Shown in pieces: positions 1 to 11,111 of a DNA stretch of 64,000 nucleotides (positions are counted from its first letter, which is position 1; every line of letters starts with the position of its first letter). Both the position numbers and the translations under genes were made by a program. The DNA comes from Acanthosepion esculentum (taxonomy: Eukaryota > Mollusca > Cephalopoda > Sepiida > Sepiidae): NCBI GenBank assembly GCA_964036315.1, contig OZ038487.1, positions 51,209,219 to 51,273,218 of the forward strand, read 5' to 3'. The notes below the pieces were generated by a model. The model was given only the letters and a program-made list of their open reading frames with translations, did no database searches and had not been told where the DNA came from.

Positions 1-149
1 CCATCTTGAACCTCTATTCCACCTCTCCATATTTTCTTTCTTTGACTTCCTGCGGGCTACCATTTTATTTGTGACAAGTTGGATTGTGTTTTCATATTCT
101 TAAGTTTTTTGCTTTGTCTTTCAGACATTTTCCCATGCCTTTTTTTCTA

Positions 150-1060
150 CATTGTTGTAACTTTTATTTACATTGTTTATTATGCATCTGTACCTTTATA
201 ATGAAACTTTTATAATGTATGTTTACCATTATAATGTACCGCTATAATGTATCTTTACCTTTATAATGTACCGCTATAATGAACCTTTTATAATGTACTT
301 TTATCTTTATACTGTAGTTCTATAATGAACCATTTATAATGTAGTTCTATAATGAACCATTTATAATGTAGTTCTATAATGTACCTTTACCTTTGTAATG
401 TACCTCTATAATAAACCTTTTATAATGTATGTTCACCTTTGTAATGTACCTGTATAATGAACCTTTTATAATGTACCTTTACCTTTATAAAATAGCTTTA
501 TAATGAACCTTTAAAAATATACCTTTTATAATGCACCTGTTACAATGTACATTTTAAATGTACCTTTTCTTTTAGAATGGACTGTTATAATGTGCCTTTT
601 ATAATATACCTTTATTATGTAACCTTTACAATGCCCCTTTTCTTTTAAATTGCACTTGTCACTTGTTAATTTTTAATGTAACTTTTATAATGTTCCTATT
701 ATATAGAACCTATTCTTTAAGAATGCCCCTTTATAATGTACTTTTTATAAAGTACCTTTGTTATATACTTTTTATAATGTATCAATTCTTATACAATGGA
801 ACTGTCACAATGTCCTTTTTATTGCATTTTTTAAAATATACTTTTCCTTTTTTAATGCACTTTTTCTTTTATTATATACCTTTTATAATTTGCTGTTTTT
901 AATTTAATATTTTATTTACCTTTTCTTTTAAGATGTACTTTTACAATATCCCTGTTATAATATAGTTTTATAATGTACCTTTTTAATGTACCTTTTCTTT
1001 TATAATGTATATTTTATAATGCACTTGGAAAAATGTGCTTTTTATAATGTACTAATGAGG
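150..1060. repeat. Degenerate TATAATG tandem repeat
   Basis: About 900 bp built from a loose unit of roughly 13-18 bp, approximately ACCTTTTATAATGT, repeated dozens of times with many substitutions (TATAATG, TACAATG, TATACTG variants) and interspersed TTTTCTTTTA. No gene is visible. The open frame at 663-902 is an artefact of the repeat. Confidence 0.8.
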
Positions 1061-2340
1061 CTTAATAATATCATGCCATTGTCAACAGTTAATGGAGGTT
1101 AAATAATATTGTCATATCAGGTACACCAGATGATGTTTGGTTACCTTTTACATTGGACCCACTGGCTTATGGTTTATTATGCCAGAAAAAAATAACAAAA
1201 ATTTTAACAGTTTGTCACCTTGCCATCATTTAAATGTATCAATTGAGGCATTTCACGTGGAAAACAGAGCATGCATTTTATCCTGTTATGGGCATTGTGC
1301 TGTGTAAGAAATGGACATTTTATATCATATTGAGTAAGTCATCAAATAATGGGTGAGCTATGGAAGAAAGGAATATTCTAGTTTGCATTTTCTCCATTAT
1401 TGGCATTATTATATCCGCGATATAATAACACCTTATTTCATCGACAGAATGGAATAGCTGAAAGAAAAGAATAACAAACATACTTTTTTCTCAGAGATAG
1501 TTTTATGACACTAAGTCATACACAACGTTATATATACATATTTACAAATGTCTCAAACAGAGAATCTATAACACATGTCTACACACACAGTGTAAAAAGG
1601 AGACAGAATGATAGGCATTTACTTGTAATAAATCCCAATTCCAGATTCAAGCAGGTTGGATTTATCTGCTATGTCAATAGTGAGGACACATTTCATAAAC
1701 AGGAAAACGGTGTGTCATGGATTTTTCCAAAATTGAAGACTGCAAGCCAGTGATAGTTTCTATTTCTGGTGAAGTTATATTTTGATAGAAAACATCACCA
1801 TGGGCTTGTAAGGTGCACCATGTGGCAGCTGAGTGACCTGGACAGAACGAACAACTTGCATGTCTTGACTTCAGGCAGTTAACTAACAGACTGACCACTT
1901 TTGTCACTCTATGAAGTGACATCACTAAGCAGCGATCACATGACCCACATATCTTCATCTCAACCAAAGGAAGATAATTGCCTTTACTACCCCTACAGAA
2001 CAATTTCTTTTTGTTTTAGTCTTGTTTGTGGCATAGATGTTTTTTAAAATGTATTTTTATTGTATCTTTTGTCTTCTCTGTGTATATACATATGTTAAAA
2101 TTCATGCAACTAAAAAAATTGTTTTATGCAACCATTTAATTTGTCATTAAATATTTATTTCTACCCAGGTATTAGTGGCAATAACCATTGCTTGCAGCAT
2201 GCATGTGTATAAAAATGTGAAGATATGTGGTTTTGGTGAAGATTTTTAAATAAAAAAAGATTGTATTATGAAAAGTTGATAGGAGAATTACTTTTGATTT
2301 GAATAAGTGCAGAAATTACAATGTTATAATGTCCCATAAG
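1061..2340. other. Unassigned AT-rich DNA
   Basis: No gene, tRNA or recognised repeat is seen. The open frames at 1505-1753 (+) and 1674-2003 (-) overlap on opposite strands and resemble nothing I know, so I leave them uncalled. Confidence 0.4.

Positions 2341-2410
<70 letters not shown>
2341..2410. repeat. (TA)n microsatellite
   Basis: Uninterrupted TA dinucleotide tract of about 68 bp, directly abutting the left arm of the giant inverted repeat. Confidence 0.95.
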
Positions 2411-2414
<4 letters not shown>

Positions 2415-4148
2415 TTTATTTGAATATTACAACATAAATATGTTATAAAATCACGACAAAAGTAGCCATTTTGTTTCAACACTTCTTGTGTCTTGTCAAG
2501 TGATAATATAGAATATAGAATAAATGGTTTTAAAAGTTTCAAATTAATCAACGATCCTTAGCTAGGAGTAAACGCTGTTACATAAGCTAGAGTGGCCAAT
2601 CAAAATACAAGTATATGATGATTCGAAAAATTTGACAACTAAGCAAGGTTATCATAGATATTAAGAGATTTATAAAATTTGAAAATAAAAATTAAAAGTA
2701 AAAAATTAAAAAATTAAAATTACCTATTTAGAAATCTAAATCAGATCTCTATTAAGTTTTAAATTGTAGAATTACCAAGGAGAAAAAAAATAAAAATAAA
2801 AATAAAAGATATATATGCTATTTAATTTGTATTTTCATTGAAATTATGTTGAAAGTTGTGTTCGGAATCCCAGACAGAAATGTATACACCTTATTTTCAT
2901 TTCAACATGTTAGTCGCCTCTCACGTGAAATCATTCGAACAACGGCATGTTAAACGCTCGGACATATTTAGATATATACACACACATACAAAAAATCAAA
3001 CCACACATAGGCAAATGCACTATACTTACACATACACATTGATACACACAGGCACATACATCTACATTCAATACGATCTAGACGGTCAGATGTCGAAGCT
3101 ATTCGTGGCTTAATATGTTATTAAGCGAATTTAAACTTGAAAAATAGCTAAACCGGTCAAATATACATAGATAAAATTTAAACAAATAACTATATATAAA
3201 AATATATATACATACATATATATACATATATACATATATATATATATACACACATATACATATATATATATATATATATACATTTTTGAAAACATATAGT
3301 TTTCGACACATTTACAGACAAAAGTAAATAACCACCTCCACATATAATTGAACACTCGCACATCCGCATATAAATTAATACATGCACCCGCATACACACA
3401 TATAAGCATAATAGGTACGCATATACAGACCTACGTACATAAACATACACATAGATAAGCACATATAAATATATTGACCCATACGTCGACGCAGAAAAGT
3501 AAATAAGGCAAGTGAAGAAATACATATAAAGATGCAACTATATACAAGCACACACATACATACATACATATCTAGATGTACATACATAAGCACGTATACA
3601 TATATGCATATAAACTAAATATATACATAGACATTTACAAATACAAGTGTATACATGAAAAATTAAACAAACGTAAATTAAAACGACATGAATATAAAAA
3701 TGCATATACACATTCGCTAGTACATATATATACACACATACATACGCAACTACACATAGATATATACACATATATATCTACAGACATACATATACATACA
3801 TACATACACACATACAAACATACATATTCACAAATATATATACGTATACATACATATACATATATATATATATATATATATACATATACATACATACATA
3901 TACACGCATACACACATACATATACAAACACATATACATATATTCATAAACATATAGACACATGCATAAAAAAGGAAAAAGAAATAAGCATACATAGACC
4001 AACTTATATTCTAATAATATTCCAACAACATTATGATAAAATAGTTTATCATAATTTAAGAAAAGAAAAACAGTCTGTAAGCAATTAAAGGTACTTTATC
4101 AACAAAAGTAGATTTTAGTTTGTATCTATGATACACTTCAAGACACTA
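2407..4148 (+). repeat. Left arm of 4.6 kb palindrome
   Basis: This 1.74 kb arm matches the reverse complement of 5281-7039 along its whole length. Differences noticed by eye are scattered single substitutions, TACA/TA length changes and one 8-bp indel near 4040. The outer part (2411-3000) is ordinary AT-rich sequence; the inner part is dominated by (TACA)n, (TATACA)n and (TA)n. The long frames here, such as 3576-4088, are stop-free simple-repeat translations and not genes. The inner end (4112-4148) is homologous to the first 12 codons of the GIY-YIG frame in the loop. Confidence 0.95.
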
Positions 4149-4864
4149 AAGCATACATACAAATACACATACAATGACACACAAACATATATATATAAAT
4201 ATCTAATCATATATAAATACCCATATCGACACATCCAGATAAACAATACACAAACAGTCGAGCGCAACCATATAAATACCCACACATACATATAAATATA
4301 CACCCATATACATACACATATACACAAACATATACATATTTAAACATACATATATATACATATATATGCATATATAAAGCTATACATACACATAGAAACA
4401 TACGTACTACATATACATACATATATGCACACTCACACATACATATACATACATATGCAATATGCATACACATATCTACACACACACAAGTACACATAAA
4501 TATCTCTATATACCCATACCTATACTCACACCTTTAGTGGTAGACACTTACCAGAATTTACACCCTTACTCATACATATAAACAGGTTAACCTATGATAG
4601 ATGCCAATATACACAACCATATACCTTCATAAAAAACAAAAAAAAAACAAAAAAAAACACATATATATACCCCTATATACACATATACATATCCGACAGT
4701 AGAAATAACTCTACATAACATACAAATATATACATCTAAATACAGACACGTATGATACTTCGTAAGTACCCAGTACACATTCATATCGATAGGGCGACTA
4801 TCATGCTAAAAAGGTAATAGTCTATTAAGTTTAATTTATCATTATCATAGAAAGTATATGATTT
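4149..4864. other. Palindrome loop, TACA-rich part
   Basis: Non-palindromic spacer lying 3' of the GIY-YIG frame on the minus strand. It is rich in TACA, CATA and TA simple repeats plus an A-rich patch near 4630-4660. No gene is seen. The minus-strand frames here are low-complexity Tyr/Cys/Val/Ile translations. Confidence 0.6.
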
Positions 4865-5317
4865 CTATACTAAGTTAAATTTAAAACGATGCTTACAGTT
4901 AACTGTTAGTTCATATCTTTGATTTAAAAGATCAGTCTTATTTTTAAATCTAATTATTTCAAGTTTCTCGTTAAGGCATAAGTAACACGGGGCATATAGT
5001 GAGTTACATGTCCGGGCCTTTCTAATTAATTTCCATTTAACCTTAGGTGTTTTATTTTTCTCTTTTAGACTCCAAAAGTATTTGGATAATGAAGTCATAT
5101 ATTTATAGTTACTATTATTAAAAGATTGCAGATGACCCCGCCAGCGTTCCTTGAATGGTCTCATGGTGCAACCTATGTAGAATTTCTTTATATTTGGATT
5201 TTCTAGTGTTGATATAGTACTGAGATAAACTACAGAGCTAGTTAAACAATTATTATTTATTTCACTATATGCTATATATATAGTGTCTTGAAGTGTATCA
5301 TAGATACAAACTAAAAT
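4865..5317 (-). pseudogene. Penelope-like element GIY-YIG nuclease, 5'-truncated
   Basis: An open frame of about 150 codons lies between an in-frame TAG at 5318-5320 and the stop at 4865. Residues VVYL (about 5222-5233) and FYIG (about 5170-5182) form the two halves of a GIY-YIG signature, both upstream of the first Met at 5164, so the domain is longer than an ATG-based call suggests. After it come RPFKERWRGH (conserved Arg and His), a CYLCLNEK segment with the likely catalytic Glu, and a LLNQR segment with the conserved Asn. Family knowledge: this C-terminal nuclease follows the reverse transcriptase in Penelope-like retroelements, and comparable GIY-YIG proteins occur in other invertebrate retroelements. 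The RT domain is absent: the sequence upstream on this strand is simple-repeat palindrome arm. I infer a dead, truncated PLE. Confidence 0.75.
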
Positions 5318-5543
5318 CTACTTTTGTTGATAAAGTACCTTTAATTGCTTACAGACTGTTGTTCTTTTCTTAAATTATGATAAACTTTTAATATATTTTA
5401 TCATAATGTTGTTGGAACATTATTAGAATATAAGTTGGTCTATGTATGCTTATTTCTTTTTCCTTTTTTTTTGCATGTGTCTATATGTTTATGAATATAT
5501 GTATATGTGTTTGTATATGTATGTGTGTATGCATGTATATGTA

Positions 5544-5584
<41 letters not shown>

Positions 5585-7039
5585 GTATGTATACGTATAT
5601 ATATTTGTGAATATGTATGTTTGTATGTGTGTATGTATGTATGTATATGTATGTCTGTAGATATATATGTGTATATATCTATGTGTAGTTGCGTATGTAT
5701 GTGTGTATATATATGTACTAGCGAATGTGTATATGCATTTTTATATTCATGTTGTTTTAATTTACGTTTGTTTAATTTTTCATGTATACACTTGTATTTG
5801 TAAATGTCTATGTATATATTTAGTTTATATGCATATATGTATACGTGCTTATGTATGTACATCTAGATATGTATGTGTATGTATGTATGTGTGTGCTTGT
5901 ATATAGTTGCATCTTTATATGTATTTCTTCACTTGCCTTATTTACTTTTCTGCGTCAACGTATGGGTCAATATATTTATATGTGCTTATCTATGTGTATG
6001 TTTATGTACGTAGGTCTGTATATGCGTACCTATTATGCTTATATGTGTGTATGCGGGTGCATGTATTAATTTATATGCGGATGTGCGAGTGTTCAATTAT
6101 ATGTGGAGGTGGTTATTTACTTTTGTCTGTAAATGTGTCGAAAACTATATGTTTTCAAAAATGTATATATATATATATATATATGTATATGTGTGTATAT
6201 ATATATATATATGTATATATGTATATATATGTATGTATATATATTTTTATATATAGTTATTTGTTTAAATTTTATCTATGTATATTTGACCGGTTTAGCT
6301 ATTTTTCAAGTTTAAATTCGCTTAATAACATATTAAGCCACGAATAGCTTCGACATCTGACCGTCTAGATCATATTGAATGTAGATGTATATGCCTGTGT
6401 GTATCGATGTGTATGTGTAAGTATAGTGCATTTGCCTATGTGTGGTTTGATTTTTGTATGTGTGTGTATATATCTAAATATGTCCGAGCGCTTAACATGC
6501 CGTTGTTCGAATGATTTCACGTGAGAGGCGACTAACATGTTGAAATGAAAATAAGGTGTATACATTTCTGTCTGGGATTCCGAACACAACTTTCAACATA
6601 ATTTCAATGAAAATACAAATTAAATAGCATATATATCTTTTATTTTTATTTTTATATTTTTTCTCCTTGGTAATTCTACAATTTAAAACTTAATAGAGAT
6701 CTGATTTAGATTTCTAAATAGGTAATTTTAATTTTTTAATTTTTTACTTTTAATTTTTATTTTCAAATTTTATAAATCTCTTAATATCTATGATAACCTT
6801 GCTTAGTTGTCAAATTTTTCGAATCATCATATACTTGTATTTTGATTGGCCACTCTAGCTTATGTAACAGCGTTTACTCCTAGCTAAGGATCGTTGATTA
6901 ATTTGAAACTTTTAAAACCATTTATTCTATATTCTATATTATCACTTGACAAGACACAAGAAGTGTTGAAACAAAATGGCTACTTTTGTCGTGATTTTAT
7001 AACATATTTATGTTGTAATATTCAAATAAATAATTATAT
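5281..7039 (-). repeat. Right arm of 4.6 kb palindrome
   Basis: Inverted copy of 2407-4148. It starts exactly where the loop's GIY-YIG frame is at its twelfth codon and ends at 7039, where the match to the left arm stops. Mirrored frames such as 5440-5862 (-) are the same simple-repeat translations seen in the left arm. Confidence 0.95.
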
Positions 7040-7123
7040 CTGCTCTACTCTGTATTGAGCACTCTTTAAAGAATAATAATTGTTGGTTATTGGAATTCAC
7101 TCCGTATATACCAATCCTAAACT

Positions 7124-7160
<37 letters not shown>
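7040..7160 (+). other. PLE-type 3' motif followed by (TA)n
   Basis: GCTCTACTCTGTATTGAGCA lies immediately outside the right arm of the palindrome, and a (TA)n tract follows at 7127-7160. The same GCTCT...ATTGAGC motif occurs near 27920, 36602, 56560 and 63826, each close to a (TA)n tract. Confidence 0.45.
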
Positions 7161-7162
<2 letters not shown>

Positions 7163-7320
7163 TATACATTATTCGGACTATTGTCCTCATCTTTGTCGCC
7201 ATATTTGTCACAACGTTTTGGCCGTTGTACGCTCCGGCCTTCTTCAGGTGGTTGGAATTTCGAACCGAACCCTTTATTTCGATCACTGGGGTAGACTGTT
7301 CTAGTTCCACGAGCCATGTT
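7161..7320 (-). mobile_element. Hammerhead-like hairpin, PLE-like fragment
   Basis: On the minus strand CTGAAGA is followed by a 5-bp stem GGCCG/CGGCC and then AAAACGTTGTGAC. This resembles the CUGANGA-stem II-GAAAC core of hammerhead ribozymes known from Penelope-like elements, with GAAA changed to AAAA. The surrounding sequence is a dispersed-repeat type I cannot otherwise name. Confidence 0.4.
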
Positions 7321-7379
7321 TGATGGATGTCAGTTATCAGTTATCTCCTGGTAATTTTTCCCTCTGAAAGTTCTCCACT

Positions 7380-7470
7380 GCCTGAACCGGGTATTGAACT
7401 CACACTCTTTGGGTCTGTTACTGGATCTAACCAACGCCTTTATCCACCGTACCATGCATTATATAGACAA
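7380..7470 (-). mobile_element. tRNA-derived SINE head
   Basis: Read on the minus strand, TGGTACGGTGGATAAAGG resembles an A box, and GAGTTCAATACCC about 40 nt on resembles a B box, matching the layout of a tRNA-derived pol III promoter. The anticodon arm is not convincing, so it is called a SINE rather than a tRNA gene. Confidence 0.55.
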
Positions 7471-7504
7471 TATATATATATATATATGCATTACTCTTCA
7501 TGTA

Positions 7505-7702
7505 AGAAATGAGTTCTCTTAGCCACTGGTGTATTTTGTATAGGAAATGCTAAAATTTCCCTTTCTCTCTGCTATGCCCTGATGGCTTAGAGGTAGGATC
7601 GCTGACTGATGCCAAATTGGTTGTTTCAATCCCGGCTTCAAGCAATCGGACATTTAGCCACACTGAAGAGCTGTGATACAGCGAAACAGTCGGTCTGTGG
7701 AT

Positions 7703-7771
<69 letters not shown>
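7505..7771 (+). mobile_element. S2 SINE with (TA)n tail
   Basis: A tRNA-like head has A box TGGCTTAGAGG and B box GTTTCAATCCC. It is followed by the family 3' end GAGCTGTGATACAGCGAAAC, a GTGGATGAC stretch and a 60-bp (TA)n tail. Other copies lie at 22938-23541 (-), 38046-38395 (+) and 57945-58246 (+). tRNA-derived SINEs (OK, OR1, OR2) have been described from octopus; I cannot assign which family this is. Confidence 0.75.
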
Positions 7772-7772
<1 letters not shown>

Positions 7773-7879
7773 TACAATCTGAATTACGATACCAATTTGT
7801 AAATGTTCAATTTCACCTTGTAAAATAAAATTCACAGAATTTTTCAAACAGTCAATGGATGATAATATATTGAAATAAA

Positions 7880-7905
7880 AATTGGATTATATACCAACGG
7901 ATTAC

Positions 7906-7978
<73 letters not shown>
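7880..7978. repeat. (TA)n microsatellite
   Basis: About 70 bp of TA repeat with one CA interruption, at 7906-7977. Confidence 0.95.
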
Positions 7979-7979
<1 letters not shown>

Positions 7980-8041
7980 GATTGTCACTTCTTTGCAGAA
8001 GATGCCCATCTCTTCACTTGGTAGGTTCTTATCTTTTTTCA

Positions 8042-8800
8042 TTCAGAATTTTATTATTTCCATCATTTTTACCCAAGCTAAAGTTCTACTATGGAGCCAT
8101 AAGTGATTATTAAGGTGAGCTTCATTTTTACAAGCTCTTTTACACATGTAGCAAACATAAGGTTTGTCTTTGTCACCTATATTCAAAACTTGCCTGCCCC
8201 TGTGTACGACCATGTGATGTTTGGGTCCTGCAACTGGCTTAAAACCTTGTCACAAAACTCGCACAAATAACCTACAGGTCTTTTGGGTTGCATTCACAGA
8301 TGTTTCCACCTGACCTCACTGTTGTGATGTCATGTGACTGGCTAAACCAGTCACCAAAAGGGTGACTTTTCCACAAATACTGCAAGTCTGTTTTTCCTAA
8401 TAGCTCTGGGACAGATTCTATTTCAGCCTTCCTATTTGGCATGCTTTTTGTTGGAATGCTCAGTTCTCTTCTGCTCAAAATTGTTGCAGTGTTCCAAAAT
8501 CAACCTTTTCCAGCCACATCTATCTCCAGCAACTGTTTTCCTCTCTTCAACATTAATGCCAAGAGTCTTTCAGTCACATTTATGTAAATCCTTGAAATGA
8601 TTTTTGGGCTTAATTATTGGGTTGATTACCGTGTACCAGCTCACCATAAAAAAGTATTTTGGCCAATTTGCCATCCTTCAAACAAGTCAGATAACCTGTC
8701 CAATGCATTTGATTATGGAGAAATAGTTTCTCTATTCTGACTATGTTTGCAAACTTTTGTGTCTGGAATACAAGACTGCCAATTGATGTACAAATTTTAT
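8042..8800 (-). pseudogene. LINE RT C-terminus with C2H2 fingers, decayed
   Basis: Joined across several frameshifts and stops, the minus strand reads through a stretch like LKDGKLAKILFYGELVHG. This matches the segment after the thumb of RTE-type endonuclease-RT proteins (canonically ..RLPKQLFYGEL..HGKR..). Downstream are TCSICGKVTLLVTGLASHM (finger-like, last His lost), a CEFCDKV...KHHMVVH half-finger broken by a frameshift, and CYMCKRACKNEAHLNNHLWL followed by H, a textbook C-x2-C-x12-H-x3-H finger. The frame ends near 8042. Cephalopod LINEs are known to carry C2H2-like fingers at the C-terminus. The element is dead; the exact clade is uncertain. Confidence 0.6.
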
Positions 8801-8860
8801 CTCAGGCACTGCTGGTGAAAATGCTTTAAGACTTTAATGTACCTTCAGTAGGTTAGGTAG

Positions 8861-8861
<1 letters not shown>

Positions 8862-8923
<62 letters not shown>
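8862..8923. repeat. (TA)n microsatellite
   Basis: About 58 bp of uninterrupted TA repeat. Confidence 0.95.
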
Positions 8924-8927
<4 letters not shown>

Positions 8928-9075
8928 AACTTGTAAACAAACCTCTAAAAACAGTTATTTCTGATGAAAGATTGAGGTCGATCTGAAATATCAAATTACA
9001 TATATATATAAAAAAAATATAAATAAATACTTTCATAAAAAACTTTTCTTTAATTTACAACTTTTTAGTTGTTTT

Positions 9076-9103
9076 ATATATATATATATAGAGAGAGAGA
9101 GAC

Positions 9104-9134
<31 letters not shown>

Positions 9135-9140
9135 AAGAGA
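9076..9140. repeat. Compound (TA)n(GA)n(GATA)n microsatellite
   Basis: TA repeat, then GAGAGA, then at least eight GATA units. Confidence 0.95.
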
Positions 9141-9194
9141 CATGTGTGTATGCATTAGTACATCAATAGTTCCATCACCTAATGATTAAAAATC

Positions 9195-9500
9195 ATTTAT
9201 ATTACACAAAAGAAGATATTTATTTTTCAACATATGCTTCTTAATCCAAATGTGTATATTATTAATATATTTAAAATATTATAGGGTGAAAATTTCAGAT
9301 CAAAATTTAGTTAATATTAGGCAATGGACATACTGATCAACCCTTAACTAAGACTGCAAACCAAGGTGAATAAAATTATTTTATGCAACAAACATTTATC
9401 TTTCGACATAATCTACTTTCAAATGAACACAATTCAGTGGTGAATATTAACTACTATTTTGAACATTATACAGTGAAAATTTCAGATCAATAATATCTAT
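9195..9500 (-). mobile_element. Two mariner 3' end fragments
   Basis: On the minus strand two short stretches translate to the mariner transposase C-terminal signature: NCVHLKVDYVER-stop near 9395-9440, and a decayed LD(stop)EAYVEK-stop near 9200-9245. Canonical DD34D mariners end in ..LxGDYVEK. Both are followed by similar sequence around a TGAAAATTTCAGATCAA motif, so they look like two overlapping copies or a local duplication. Confidence 0.45.
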
Positions 9501-9827
9501 GTATGAATCATAAAGGCAGAACGACTCATTATTTTTAAATCATCCTAAATTTTCTGGGTACAAATCTGGTCAGATTTTAAATAATTTACTCAATGTGACT
9601 TTTCCTTTTTAGTAACCACCTTGAGTAAGTAAAGATTCAGAAATTTCACTTCATATGGACTATCAGCTTGGTTTTGATATAGAAGGACCAGAGAAACAGT
9701 TTAGAAATGAACCACTAGGCTATCCACATAGGTGATTTGATTACAGTGGTGAAAACTTGTGTAGAAACAACTACACTTTTTAGAAAAAATGGTAACAGAA
9801 GTCTCCACAGAGCTATTCTTAAGTTTG
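9501..9827. other. Unassigned DNA
   Basis: No open frame or repeat family recognised. Confidence 0.3.
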
Positions 9828-10015
9828 AATTCAGAGTTTTCCTCCCCCTAGACTGGTTGTCAACCAAAGAGTGAGAGCTGAGTCTGCCTGCTATTTAATC
9901 CATAGATGGAGGGAGTAAAGATGGATTCATACCTTTCCCAAGGGTATTTGTGCAAAAGTTAAAGTAATAAACTCAGATTGAATTTAAACTTGGCTTGACA
10001 ATTTCTCTTTCTGTG
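9828..10015 (-). mobile_element. S1 SINE fragment
   Basis: The minus strand contains the S1 body: the reverse complement of ACCTTTCCCAAGGGTA at 9930-9946, an ATCCATAG/TTTAATCC segment, and the CTAGACTGGTTG motif region. A decayed B-box-like AAGTTTAAATTC lies near 9995. Confidence 0.65.
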
Positions 10016-10021
10016 TTGCTA

Positions 10022-10116
10022 AAGATAATCTATATACACACACTTACACACACACATATACACAGATAGATGCACACACATACACATACACACACATATA
10101 TACATATATATACATG

Positions 10117-10164
<48 letters not shown>
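10022..10164. repeat. Compound (CA)n/(TACA)n/(TA)n microsatellite
   Basis: CA-rich, then TACA-rich, then a pure TA tract ending at 10164, where the S3 fragment begins. Confidence 0.9.
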
Positions 10165-10165
<1 letters not shown>

Positions 10166-10357
10166 CTGGCCACTTGTATTCAAGGATACCCGTCTACTTG
10201 GGTGACTAGCCAGTCCCTATTCCAGATGCTTGCTCAGGTGCATTTGTGTTTATTCAACACCCACAGAGCCCACCAGTAGTTTATACTGCAACTATGCTGA
10301 GCAGACCATAGTTACAATTTCTGGGACAGACTGTGTTATCTAGTGTGATCAACAATT
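10165..10357 (-). mobile_element. S3 SINE fragment
   Basis: About 190 bp is closely similar to 27208-27400, including ATTCAAGGATACCCGTCT, the CATTTGTGTTTRTTCAACAC segment and GTTATCTAGYGTGATCAACA. In the 27 kb copy this segment is the body and tail of a minus-strand tRNA-derived SINE. The tRNA head is missing here because the sequence switches to mariner DNA at about 10358. Confidence 0.75.
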
Positions 10358-10973
10358 TGAACAAGGACAGAGAAAAGATGCTCTGATTATTCTGATAAGA
10401 AAAGAACTCCCAAATTTATTGGTGAGGCACTTGATGTAGACCTCTGTGTTGAGGCTGAGGCGACTCAACGTGGTGGCCTACATCTAGTGCCTTGAGAAGG
10501 TAGTGTTGTCCTGGGTCAAGAAGGTGGCTGCTGGAAGATCCTATCTCTTGCAACAGCACTCTACACCATGCCACACAAACAGGAGAACCCAGTCATGGCT
10601 GTCAGACAATTTCTGTGACCACATGACTCCTTACATTTGACCACCAAACTCTGCAGACTTGGAATTCCTTTGATTATTATAGGTGGGGTGCACTTGAGTG
10701 AGAGACCAACAAAACTCCTTGTAATACCAAAGATGTACTGAAGGCAAGGAATATGGCAGCCATCTTCAACTTAAACAAGGAGACCATCCAGAAGAGCTGC
10801 AGGAGATTTCAAAGTTGTCTGGAGGCTGTGGTTGAAGCCAATAGCGATTTATTGAATAAATATACTCTTTAGCATTTCAAGATATATTTGTGTAATTTTG
10901 GTAAATATATCACTTAAAATGAGTTGTCAGTGTTATTTTAATTTTTGCATAATTTATCACACTCTGTATATTC
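10358..10973 (+). pseudogene. mariner-type transposase, internal and 3' part
   Basis: The plus strand reads, across frameshifts, KKRTPKFI-like, CLEKVVLSWVKKVAAGRSYL-like and QQHSTPCHTNRRTQSWL-like stretches. After these comes a segment homologous to WPPNSPDxNPLDYYxWG, and a C-terminus related to LKARNMAAIFNLNKETIQKS. Related copies are at 28009-28844 (-) and 51627-52412 (+). Conceptually aligning the copies gives about 37 residues between the last two catalytic Asp positions, which suggests a DD37D-type relative, but no copy here is intact. The 3' end resembles the AATTTATCCATCGCACCC terminal inverted repeat in decayed form. It is 5'-truncated at the junction with the S3 SINE. Confidence 0.7.
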
Positions 10974-11111
10974 ATATAGAAGTCAAGGTTTCAAAAGCTT
11001 AAGTTTTAGTTCAAAAACTGAAGGTTAACTTATTCATGCAGAAAAGTTTTAAAAAGAAAAAAAAACAGATTATATAAGTAATGTAACAAAAAACTTGAGG
11101 CAGCAAAGAAA

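Noticed and set aside
150..1060. Repeated TATAATG resembling bacterial -10 boxes
   Set aside because: The setting is a eukaryotic repeat; no -35 spacing, no genes downstream, and the motif is simply the repeat unit.
3576..4088. 170-codon frame in the left palindrome arm, and its mirror at 5440-5862
   Set aside because: Translation consists of Tyr/Ile/His/Thr from (TACA)n and (TATACA)n; stop-free simple repeat, not a protein.
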